Source: Paraburkholderia metrosideri
GTDB taxonomy: Bacteria > Pseudomonadota > Gammaproteobacteria > Burkholderiales > Burkholderiaceae
Assembly: GCF_904848625.1 (NCBI RefSeq)
Contig: NZ_CAJHCP010000002.1
Span: 1-64,000 of the forward strand
Reading direction: 5' to 3'
Length of the DNA: 64,000 bases
A program made the position numbers and the translations under genes. The notes below the pieces were generated by a model that saw nothing but the letters and a program-made list of their open reading frames with translations, made no database searches and was not told the DNA's origin. Position 1 is the first letter of the stretch, and each line of letters opens with the position of its first letter. Positions 8,831 to 18,530 of this stretch are shown piece by piece.

Positions 8831-9652
8831 TCAGAGTTTTTTGATCAACGCCATTGCTGCGGCGGGATTACGTTCCTTGAAGCCGCTGATCACGTACAGG
8901 TACACATCGCGCGTCGCTGCTTTGGCCGGTGGCGCCGCCGAGGTTTCCAGATCGTCTGGCGTCGTACCCGCCGCGAGTTGCCGCGCACGTTCGGCCCATG
9001 CGCCAAGTGCTTTGGCTGAATAGCCGTTGGCCTGCTTATCGGTCGTGCCCATGATGCGCGCATACACGAAGGGGGCGGTGATGTCGGCGATTTGCGGGTA
9101 GTCGCTATCACCCGCGAGCACGACGGCAACCTTGTATTTTCTTGCGAGCGCGATAAATTCCGGCGTTTTGAACGTGTCGTTACGTACCTCGATTGCGTGC
9201 CTCAGTGTCTGACCTTCGATACTCGCAGGCAGCAACTTCAGAAACGCCTCAAAGTCTTCGTGATCGAATTTTTTGGTCGGCGCGAATTGCCAGTTGATCG
9301 GGCCGAGTTTCTGTTTGAGCAGCAGCACGCCGCTCGCGTAAAAACGTTCGATCGTTTCGCCGGCGTCGGCGAGTACTTTTCTGTTGGTCGCGTAACGCGG
9401 GGCCTTTAGCGAGAAGACAAAATTGTCCGGGGTTTCCTGATACCACTTCTCGTAACTCGCCGGTTTTTGCAAACCGTAAAACGTACCGTTGATTTCAATC
9501 GACGTGAGATGCTGGCTCGCGTATTCGAGTTCACGGCTTTGCGTGAGATCTTCCGGATAGAAGGTGCCGCGCCAGGGGGCGTAAGTCCAGCCACCTATGC
9601 CGATGCGGATGTTCGAGGGCTTGGCGGGCTTGCTTGATTTCGCTTCAGGCAC
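8831..9652 (-). CDS. DUF72 family protein (YecE-like)
   Basis: A 273-residue cytoplasmic protein of the DUF72/YecE TIM-barrel-like family of unknown reaction. Typical segments are RIGIGGWTYAPWRGTFYP near the start, the EINGTFYG strand, FVFSLKAPRY, and the HAIEVRNDTF stretch. A GTG at 9652 with AAGGAGA upstream fits best; a longer frame reaching 9817 adds 55 residues with no family resemblance. It lies between the DAHP synthase gene and a TetR gene on the same strand with no sign of an operon. Confidence 0.9.
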   Translation of the reverse strand: MPEAKSSKPAKPSNIRIGIGGWTYAPWRGTFYPEDLTQSRELEYASQHLTSIEINGTFYGLQKPASYEKWYQETPDNFVFSLKAPRYATNRKVLADAGETIERFYASGVLLLKQKLGPINWQFAPTKKFDHEDFEAFLKLLPASIEGQTLRHAIEVRNDTFKTPEFIALARKYKVAVVLAGDSDYPQIADITAPFVYARIMGTTDKQANGYSAKALGAWAERARQLAAGTTPDDLETSAAPPAKAATRDVYLYVISGFKERNPAAAMALIKKL

Positions 9653-9934
9653 GGGGGTTCTCCTTCTGGCGGCGCGGGGAAGCAGTAGATTAGCTTCTTT
9701 CGGGCCGCCATGGCATAGCGCGCATGAGACTTTTCCCTGGCGGCGCCAGAGCAGCTTTAAGTCATATTGGACTTCTGCTGCGCGCCATTGACATGGTTGC
9801 CCACAGGTTCGGGCCATCGGAAGTCAGTCGTGCGCACGCTATCTTTGGACTTAACTTATGCCAGGATCTACGTTTCGCGGCCGCTAGTGCGACGTACGAA
9901 TAGCTCGCTTCCGCTCGTTACACCTTAAGCCCCG

Positions 9935-10678
9935 TTATTCATTGCTGCCAACGCGTGGTGCCCGCTGCGTGCTTTCCTCAAACCGTCGATTCGCCTCCGC
10001 CACCTCCACCCTGAACCGCTGCAACGCATTCACCGCGAGATCCGGCGGCGTGAGCGCGTGCCACAACACGTCGATCAACTGATCCGCGGTTGCGTCGATA
10101 TCGATCTGCCGGTTCGTCAACGTGGCGTCCCACAGCACATGTTCCATGGGGCCGAACACCATCGACCGTAACAGCCGTAGCGGCACGTCAGCGCGAATCT
10201 GGCCGCTTTCGCGGCCTTGCGCCAGCACTCGCATCAACGGCGCGGTGTAGCGGCGTTGCAATTCGGTGAGTGCCTCGCTCAATTCATGATGGCGGGCCCG
10301 TCCTTCGGACAGCACCAGCGCGCACAGATCGGTGCCGTTGACGAGCATCAGCCGCAAATGCGTTCGCACGATAAAAGCGAACTGTTGGCGCACATTGCCG
10401 TCGCGAGGCAGGCCGGATTCGATTGCTTCGATAATCTCGTCGTACCAGTCGCCGATGACCCGCGCGCACAACTCGCGCTTGCCACGGAAATAGCTGAACA
10501 CGGTCGCCTCGGAAATCCCCAGCCGCTGCGCGATTTCCGCAGTCGTCGCGCGCTCGTAGCCTTTCTCGGAGAAAACGTCACGCCCCGCCTGAAGGATTTC
10601 CTTCACGCGCTGCTGCGACTTGCGCCCGGCTGGCTGGCGGCGCGAAACAGGCGTGTCGGGCTTGGATGCAACCGTCAT
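9935..10678 (-). CDS. TetR-family regulator, candidate liu-operon repressor LiuQ
   Basis: A 247-residue TetR regulator. Helix-turn-helix DNA-binding domain at about residues 25-70 (the EILQAGRDVFSEKGYERAT and AEIAQRLGISEATVFSYF segments), followed by an all-helical ligand domain. It is divergent from the isovaleryl-CoA dehydrogenase gene. Comparative work on beta-proteobacteria names a TetR-type regulator of branched-chain amino acid degradation, LiuQ; position and family make this gene a good candidate, but orthology was not tested. No strong Shine-Dalgarno precedes the ATG. Confidence 0.9.
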   Translation of the reverse strand: MTVASKPDTPVSRRQPAGRKSQQRVKEILQAGRDVFSEKGYERATTAEIAQRLGISEATVFSYFRGKRELCARVIGDWYDEIIEAIESGLPRDGNVRQQFAFIVRTHLRLMLVNGTDLCALVLSEGRARHHELSEALTELQRRYTAPLMRVLAQGRESGQIRADVPLRLLRSMVFGPMEHVLWDATLTNRQIDIDATADQLIDVLWHALTPPDLAVNALQRFRVEVAEANRRFEESTQRAPRVGSNE

Positions 10679-10802
10679 ATGAGTAAGATTCAGATTTTAT
10701 TCAGTGAGTGTGGCCTGACTGGCCGGACATAAGCGATGCTAGCACGGCAAATGGGCTGCGAACCGTCACATTAAGTTTTCTGAGTAACACTCAAAAATAC
10801 CT

Positions 10803-10832
10803 ATTGACGCTTACGTCAATCTGGCGTGAAAT
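10803..10832 (+). promoter_or_regulatory. Candidate liu operator and overlapping promoter
   Basis: ATTGACG-CTTA-CGTCAAT at 10803-10820 is a perfect 7-bp inverted repeat with a 4-nt centre. TTGACG inside its left arm (10804-10809) also makes a good -35 box, with a 17-nt spacer to TGAAAT at 10827-10832 as the -10. A repressor bound to the palindrome would block this promoter. Its form matches the TTGACG-type palindromes reported for liu regulation. The flanking 305-base divergent gap holds no other gene. Confidence 0.7.
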
Positions 10833-10983
10833 GCGTGTGGAACCTGTCGCGCGCCGGGCGAGGCGACAGCGGCAGCGAGCCAGTTGGAGCACCAGGCCGC
10901 CGCCATCGCCCGCGAAGCCGCCCCCGAACAAACCGGCGCCCACCGAGGCGAGCCGACTGCCAACGAACTCTGGAGACACCGCT

Positions 10984-12165
10984 ATGCCCAATCTGCCCGG
11001 TCTGCAATTCCCGCTCGGCGAAGAAATCGAAATGCTGCGCGACAGCATCGCCGGTTTCGCCGCGAAAGAAATCGCCCCGCGGGCGGCGGAAATCGATCGC
11101 ACGGATCAGTTCCCGATGGACCTGTGGCGCAAATTCGGCGATCTCGGCGTGCTCGGCATGACGGTGTCGGAAGAATACGGCGGCGCGAACATGGGCTACA
11201 CCGCGCACATGATCGCGATGGAAGAGATTTCGCGCGCATCGGCCTCCGTGGGCCTGTCGTACGGCGCGCATTCGAACCTGTGCGTGAACCAGATTCATCG
11301 TAACGGCACGGACGCGCAGAAGCAGAAGTACCTGCCCAAACTCGTATCGGGCGAGCATATCGGCGCACTGGCCATGAGCGAGCCGAACGCCGGCTCGGAT
11401 GTGGTCAGCATGAAGCTGCGCGCTGAAAAGAAGGGCGATCACTATGTGCTCAACGGCACGAAGATGTGGATCACCAACGGGCCCGATTGCGACACACTGG
11501 TGGTCTACGCCAAAACCGATCCTGAAGCGAATTCGCGCGGCATTACCGCGTTTATCGTCGAGAAAGGCATGAAGGGGTTCTCGGTTGCGCAGAAGCTCGA
11601 CAAGCTCGGCATGCGCGGCTCGCATACCGGCGAACTGGTGTTCGAGAACGTCGAGGTACCGGAAGAAAATATTCTCGGCCAGTTGAACGGCGGCACCAAA
11701 GTGCTGATGAGCGGCCTCGACTACGAACGCGCGGTACTCGCGGGCGGCCCGACCGGCATCATGGTCGCGGTAATGGATGCGGTCGTGCCGTATATCCACG
11801 ACCGCAAGCAGTTCGGTCAATCCATTGGCGAATTCCAGCTGATTCAGGGCAAGGTGGCCGATCTCTACACCACCTTGCAGGCGTGCCGCGCGTATCTGTA
11901 CGCGGTGGGCCGTCAACTCGACACGCTCGGCAAGGAACATGTACGCCAGGTGCGCAAGGACTGCGCCGGTGTGATTCTTTACACCGCTGAAAAAGCCACG
12001 TGGATGGCCGGCGAAGCGATCCAGATTCTCGGCGGCAATGGCTATATCAACGAGTACCCGGTCGGTCGTTTGTGGCGCGATGCGAAGCTCTATGAAATCG
12101 GCGCGGGCACCAGTGAAATTCGCCGGATGTTGATCGGACGCGAACTGTTTGCCGAAACGGCTTGA
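10984..12165 (+). CDS. liuA: Isovaleryl-CoA dehydrogenase
   Basis: FAD-dependent dehydrogenase converting isovaleryl-CoA to 3-methylcrotonyl-CoA in leucine degradation. At 393 residues it has the standard acyl-CoA dehydrogenase build: N-terminal helical domain, middle beta domain ([18 protein letters not shown]) and C-terminal helical domain ([21 protein letters not shown]). The glutamate in [14 protein letters not shown] near residue 248 is at the position characteristic of isovaleryl-CoA dehydrogenases rather than of short- or medium-chain enzymes. The ATG at 10984 has GGAGA upstream; the longer frame starting at 10708 reads through the promoter. First gene of the liu operon. Confidence 0.95.
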   Translation: MPNLPGLQFPLGEEIEMLRDSIAGFAAKEIAPRAAEIDRTDQFPMDLWRKFGDLGVLGMTVSEEYGGANMGYTAHMIAMEEISRASASVGLSYGAHSNLCVNQIHRNGTDAQKQKYLPKLVSGEHIGALAMSEPNAGSDVVSMKLRAEKKGDHYVLNGTKMWITNGPDCDTLVVYAKTDPEANSRGITAFIVEKGMKGFSVAQKLDKLGMRGSHTGELVFENVEVPEENILGQLNGGTKVLMSGLDYERAVLAGGPTGIMVAVMDAVVPYIHDRKQFGQSIGEFQLIQGKVADLYTTLQACRAYLYAVGRQLDTLGKEHVRQVRKDCAGVILYTAEKATWMAGEAIQILGGNGYINEYPVGRLWRDAKLYEIGAGTSEIRRMLIGRELFAETA

Positions 12166-12238
12166 TACGCAGCGAAACCTGCCAAAACCACGCAGAAAAA
12201 CCGGCCTATAAAAAGCGGCGAACAGGAGACGTACCCAG

Positions 12239-13846
12239 ATGCCGATCATCGAATCAAAGCTGAATCCACGCTCGGACGATTTTCGCGCTAACGCAGCGGC
12301 GCTCGAAGCGGTGGTTGCCGATCTTCGCGCGAAGGTCCAGCAACTGTCACTCGGCGGCGGCCAGGCGGCGCGCGACAAACACACCGGGCGAGGCAAACTG
12401 CTGCCTCGCGACCGGGTTGCGCAATTGCTCGATCCGGGCACGCCGTTTCTCGAGTTCTCGCAACTCGCCGCTTACGACATGTACAACAACGATGCACCTG
12501 GCGCGGGCGTTATCACGGGAATTGGCCGGATTGCGGGGCAGGAGTGCGTGATCGTGTGCAATGACGCGACGGTCAAAGGCGGCACTTACTATCCCGTCAC
12601 CGTAAAAAAGCACGTGCGCGCGCAGGAAATCGCGGCAGAAAATCATTTGCCGTGCGTGTACCTGGTCGACTCGGGGGGCGCCAATCTGCCGAATCAGGAT
12701 GACGTGTTTCCCGACCGCGACCACTTCGGCCGCATCTTCTATAACCAGGCGAATCTGTCCGCTGCGGGCATTCCGCAGATCGCGGTCGTGATGGGCTCAT
12801 GTACGGCGGGGGGCGCGTATGTGCCGGCGATGAGCGACGAGTCGATCATCGTGAAGAATCAGGGGACGATTTTTCTGGGCGGCCCGCCGCTGGTCAAAGC
12901 GGCGACTGGCGAAGTGGTGAGCGCGGAAGATCTCGGCGGCGGCGATGTGCATACGCGTCTCTCGGGCGTCGTCGATCACCTCGCGCAGAACGACGCGCAT
13001 GCGTTGGGAATCGCTCGCAGCATTGTCGGAAATCTGAATCGCACGAAGCAGGTGCCGGTGGCGTTGCAGGAACCGAAGCCGCCGCGCTACGACGTGCAAA
13101 GCATGTACGGCGTGATTCCCGTCGATACCCGCAAACCCTTCGATATCCGCGAGGTGATCGCGCGTATCGTCGACGACTCCGCGTTCGACGAATTCAAGGC
13201 ACGGTACGGCACTACGCTCGTGTGTGGCTTCGCGCATATCTGGGGGCATCCGGTCGGCATCGTGGCGAATAACGGCATTCTGTTTTCAGAGTCGGCGCTC
13301 AAAGGCACGCACTTTATCGAGTTGTGCTGCCAGCGCAAGATTCCGCTGGTGTTTCTGCAGAACATCACCGGCTTCATGGTTGGCCGGAAATATGAAAACG
13401 AAGGCATCGCACGGAATGGCGCGAAGATGGTGACGGCCGTGGCGACAGCGAAGGTGCCGAAATTCACGGTCATCATTGGTGGTTCGTTTGGCGCGGGCAA
13501 TTACGGCATGTGCGGTCGTGCCTATTCGCCGCGTTTCCTGTGGATGTGGCCCAATGCACGCATTTCGGTGATGGGCGGCGAACAGGCGGCGTCGGTGCTG
13601 GCTACTGTCAAGCGCGACGGCATCGAAGGTAAGGGCGGAGCGTGGAGCGCGGAAGAAGAAGAGGCGTTCAAGCAGCCGATCCGCGAGCAATACGAACATC
13701 AGGGCCACCCGTACTATGCGAGCGCGCGTCTATGGGACGACGGTGTGATCGACCCCGCGCAAACCCGCGACGTGCTCGGTTTGGGCCTCTCGGCAAGCAT
13801 GAATGCACCGATCGAAGACACGCGCTTCGGTGTGTTCAGAATGTGA
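12239..13846 (+). CDS. liuB: Methylcrotonyl-CoA carboxylase, carboxyltransferase (beta) subunit
   Basis: Carboxyltransferase subunit that moves the carboxyl group from biotin to 3-methylcrotonyl-CoA. The 535 residues show both halves of the fold: N-half acyl-CoA site ([10 protein letters not shown], the [10 protein letters not shown] and [16 protein letters not shown] segments) and C-half biotin site ([35 protein letters not shown]). The [13 protein letters not shown] stretch and AHIWG are typical of methylcrotonyl rather than propionyl carboxylases. GGAG precedes the ATG. It lies 73 bp after liuA and 29 bp before liuC. Confidence 0.95.
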   Translation: MPIIESKLNPRSDDFRANAAALEAVVADLRAKVQQLSLGGGQAARDKHTGRGKLLPRDRVAQLLDPGTPFLEFSQLAAYDMYNNDAPGAGVITGIGRIAGQECVIVCNDATVKGGTYYPVTVKKHVRAQEIAAENHLPCVYLVDSGGANLPNQDDVFPDRDHFGRIFYNQANLSAAGIPQIAVVMGSCTAGGAYVPAMSDESIIVKNQGTIFLGGPPLVKAATGEVVSAEDLGGGDVHTRLSGVVDHLAQNDAHALGIARSIVGNLNRTKQVPVALQEPKPPRYDVQSMYGVIPVDTRKPFDIREVIARIVDDSAFDEFKARYGTTLVCGFAHIWGHPVGIVANNGILFSESALKGTHFIELCCQRKIPLVFLQNITGFMVGRKYENEGIARNGAKMVTAVATAKVPKFTVIIGGSFGAGNYGMCGRAYSPRFLWMWPNARISVMGGEQAASVLATVKRDGIEGKGGAWSAEEEEAFKQPIREQYEHQGHPYYASARLWDDGVIDPAQTRDVLGLGLSASMNAPIEDTRFGVFRM

Positions 13847-13875
13847 CCTGACGCAATTCGAAGGAGCCGCAACGT

Positions 13876-14661
13876 ATGCAATACGACACGCTGAATATCG
13901 GATTCGACGCCCAGGTAGCCACCGTCACGCTGAATCGCCCCGACGTGCGCAATGCGTTCAACGAAACGATGATCGCCGAACTGACTTCGGCGTTCACCGC
14001 TTTGAATACGCGCGACGACGTGCGCGCGGTGGTGCTCGCCGCGAACGGCAAGGCGTTCTGCGCGGGGGCGGATCTGAACTGGATGAAGAAAATGTCCGCG
14101 TATTCGGACGACGAGAATCGCGCCGATGCGATGTTGCTGGCAAATATGCTGTCGTCGGTGTATCGCTGCAACAAGCCGGTGATTGCGCGTGTGAACGGCG
14201 ATGCGTACGCAGGAGGCATGGGCCTGATCGCGGCGTGCGATATCGTGGTGTCGGTCGATACAGCACGCTTTTGCCTTTCCGAAGCGCGTCTTGGTTTAAT
14301 CCCCGCGACTATCGCGCCGTACGTGATTCGCGCGTTGGGCGAACAGGCCTCGCGCCGCTATTTCATCACGGCGGAAGCATTCGATTGCGCGACCGCGTTG
14401 CGGCTCGGGTTCGTCAGCGAAGCGGTTCAGGCCGAGCAACTCGATGCCACTGTGCAGCAGGTCGCCACCACGCTTTGCGCTAACGGACCGCAAGCGGTGC
14501 GAGCCTGCAAGCAACTGGTGCAGGACGTCGCGGGTCGTGAGTTGAGCGACACGCTGATCGAAGAGACAGCCGCGCGTATTGCGCGTACACGAGCAGGTGC
14601 GGAAGGCCGCGAAGGCGTCGCATCGTTCCTCGAAAAACGCACACCACGCTGGCGCAACTGA
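13876..14661 (+). CDS. liuC: Methylglutaconyl-CoA hydratase (enoyl-CoA hydratase family)
   Basis: A 261-residue crotonase-fold enzyme. In this operon it should hydrate 3-methylglutaconyl-CoA to HMG-CoA. The CoA/oxyanion-hole segments are present: LAANGKAFCAGADLNWM near residue 55 and NGDAYAGGMGLIAACD near residue 110, followed by SEARLGLIPA. The general family is certain; the specific substrate comes from the operon. AAGGAG lies upstream of the ATG. An 86-bp gap with a short GCGAAA microsatellite separates it from liuD. Confidence 0.92.
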   Translation: MQYDTLNIGFDAQVATVTLNRPDVRNAFNETMIAELTSAFTALNTRDDVRAVVLAANGKAFCAGADLNWMKKMSAYSDDENRADAMLLANMLSSVYRCNKPVIARVNGDAYAGGMGLIAACDIVVSVDTARFCLSEARLGLIPATIAPYVIRALGEQASRRYFITAEAFDCATALRLGFVSEAVQAEQLDATVQQVATTLCANGPQAVRACKQLVQDVAGRELSDTLIEETAARIARTRAGAEGREGVASFLEKRTPRWRN

Positions 14662-14673
14662 AGCCTGAATCAA

Positions 14674-14694
14674 AGCGAAAGCGAAAGCGAAAGC
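14674..14694. repeat. Short GCGAAA microsatellite between liuC and liuD
   Basis: Just over three GCGAAA-type hexamers occupy the liuC-liuD spacer. The array is too short to change expression by itself but is a plausible site of length variation between strains. Confidence 0.7.
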
Positions 14695-14747
14695 CGAAGT
14701 CCACACCAGAACAACAGCCCGGAACGGCCCATTTCATCGAGACATTC

Positions 14748-16793
<2,046 letters not shown>

Positions 16794-16796
16794 GGG

Positions 16797-17597
16797 TCAC
16801 GCGAGGCGCGTATAGCCAGCGGCACGCGCTTCGTTTTCGAGTTGCCCGATCCGTTCGTAGTCCGTGAGCGGCAAAACGGAAAAGCCCTGCAAACGCAGGC
16901 GCTTTGCCCGTTCAGGGCGAATGGTCAGCGTCTCGTTCAGCGCGTCGCGCAGCGCTTCGATCGTGGCTCGCGGCACGCTGCCGGATGCGATCAGCGGCAA
17001 TCCGGGCGACGCCGCCGTCACGCCGATAGCGCGAACCTGACGGGCCAGATCCGGTAGTTCATCGCAGACAAAAGCGAACGTCACACAGTCGATCGCGGCG
17101 ACATCCGCCCGGTTGTCGGCCACCGCCTGCAACGAGCCGAGATGCGAACAGGTTCGCAGTACCGCGCTGAAAAACATCCCGGCGCGTGAGTGTGGCGCAA
17201 CTGCGTGACGAAACACATTCATGCCGCTGTTCGAATCGTCCTGATTGTAGGCAGCGCGCGCGCCACGGCACGACGCAAGCGAGTCGAATTCCGCGTTCGC
17301 GCGAGTCACCAGTACGCTCGAATAGTGCGCACCGTCGCAGCCGGGCGCGTCGAAGCGCGGCGTTGCGATCAGTTGAACCTGCTCGTGCAGACCGTGCATT
17401 AACGGAAAGCCGCAGGTTTGCGAAATCAGAAGATTGGGGCGCCGCCAGAAGCCGTGCAGTTCTTCGTCCGGTTCGACGATGCGGCACGCCGGTTTGACCT
17501 TATGCAGCACGTCGCTAAGCCAGCCGCGCCATTCGAGCGCGAGAGCAGGGGTGATGTTGTACATCGGCAGGGCGGCGATCCAGGTCATGGACGTCAT
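16797..17597 (-). CDS. PhnD-like phosphate/phosphonate-type binding protein without a signal peptide
   Basis: A 266-residue protein with the periplasmic-binding fold of the PhnD family: ISQTCGFPL near residue 60, the YNQDDSNSGMN loop near 115, and a late ADVAAIDCVTFA segment. Family members bind oxyanions or other small ligands for ABC importers. This one has no Sec signal or lipobox; the N-terminus reads MTSMTWIAALPMYNITPAL. No ABC permease or ATPase lies beside it. Either an upstream start outside the track supplies a signal, or it is a cytoplasmic sensor-like relative. It is convergent with liuD. Confidence 0.8.
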   Translation of the reverse strand: MTSMTWIAALPMYNITPALALEWRGWLSDVLHKVKPACRIVEPDEELHGFWRRPNLLISQTCGFPLMHGLHEQVQLIATPRFDAPGCDGAHYSSVLVTRANAEFDSLASCRGARAAYNQDDSNSGMNVFRHAVAPHSRAGMFFSAVLRTCSHLGSLQAVADNRADVAAIDCVTFAFVCDELPDLARQVRAIGVTAASPGLPLIASGSVPRATIEALRDALNETLTIRPERAKRLRLQGFSVLPLTDYERIGQLENEARAAGYTRLA

Positions 17598-17607
17598 TCT
17601 GGCATAG

Positions 17608-17886
17608 CTAATGTCTGACCATTCGGAACTCGTCCATCCCGAGCCTGACTGCCTCAGTCGGTCTGAACGTCCATTTTTGCGCGGCCACCGTCAGGATCTC
17701 CTGTTGCGCGTCTTCAAAAGCAACCAGCAGATCCTGCTTGCGCTGGCTCGCCGCTCCGCAGAATGTCATCAGCGCCTCGGCGCTGACCTCGAAAATCTGT
17801 GCACGATCATCGCAGCACACGCGGAACGCGACTGTTTTGCATTCGGTAACACAGGGCCGGAATCCTTCATCGACATAAACCGACAT
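17608..17886 (-). CDS. DUF1488-like small protein
   Basis: A 92-residue cytoplasmic protein. Its order of segments (an FRVCCDD core, then FEVSAEALMTFCGA, then a C-terminal helix) resembles the DUF1488 family common in Burkholderiales, whose role is unknown. The ATG at 17886 follows GGGGAGAT at good spacing. A longer frame reaching 18465 runs through the gene on the other strand and is rejected. It lies 10 bp beyond the start of the PhnD-like gene on the same strand, so the two could be cotranscribed. Confidence 0.7.
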   Translation of the reverse strand: MSVYVDEGFRPCVTECKTVAFRVCCDDRAQIFEVSAEALMTFCGAASQRKQDLLVAFEDAQQEILTVAAQKWTFRPTEAVRLGMDEFRMVRH

Positions 17887-18154
17887 GGCGATCTCCCCTC
17901 GTACGTCTGAGAGATCAGGATGACAAGATGTAAGCCTCGAGTATGTGGGAGAACCGGCATTGGGGATAAAAAGCTGGCCGCGTTGAACTGCTTGATCGAT
18001 CGACAGATGGATACACCGGAGAACGTTTTGTAAGCGGCTCCGTTTTTTGCCCCGGTATTCGTTCGTTCTGGGTATGGGCGTGCTGGCTACACTCGCTCCA
18101 GCAATTTTGCGTGGCCCCGAACATATAGAACGCTCAGGAAGGAGGACAAAAAAA

Positions 18155-18343
18155 ATGATCCACGACAGCCGACCCCGCACGGTAATGCGCAATCGCACAC
18201 GACACGGCTTACTGGCTATTACGCTGGCTTGTGTTTGCAGTTTGCAAGGTTGTGCGACGTCGCTTGAAACGCTTGGGCTGGGTGTCGGGATTGGCATTGC
18301 GGGGGCGGTGGGGCTGGTTACCTGCGCGGTTACGTGCCGGTGA
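18155..18343 (+). CDS. Small lipoprotein
   Basis: A 62-residue protein with a basic N-terminus, a hydrophobic stretch (GLLAITLACVCSL) and a lipobox LQGC, so it should be lipidated. The mature part is short and glycine-rich (GLGVGIGIAGAVG). The ATG at 18155 follows GGAGG. No family was recognised. Translation beginning at 18047 would lack any signal and cross the ribosome binding site. Confidence 0.7.
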   Translation: MIHDSRPRTVMRNRTRHGLLAITLACVCSLQGCATSLETLGLGVGIGIAGAVGLVTCAVTCR

Positions 18344-18530
18344 TTGCGCAGCACAACGCAAGTGGGTTGTCCCACCGGTGACAGGCGCGGCCTCGCCGGT
18401 AGATGTCCGCCATCTGGCACGTTACGACTAGCAGCGCGACCGCCGCGGCCTCGCCTCGCCAGCAACGAGTCGTCACACTATTGACCCTGTGGTCGTGGCC
18501 GATAACCCGATACGCCGCCCCAAACGGCGT

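Noticed and set aside
10816..12441. 541-codon open frame antisense to isovaleryl-CoA dehydrogenase
   Set aside because: Long antisense frames are common in GC-rich DNA; composition is Arg/His/Ala-rich, there is no initiation signal, and the sense gene is unmistakable.
17608..18465. Full 285-codon minus-strand frame including the DUF1488-like gene
   Set aside because: Only the 92 C-terminal codons look like protein, and a strong ribosome binding site supports the internal start at 17886.
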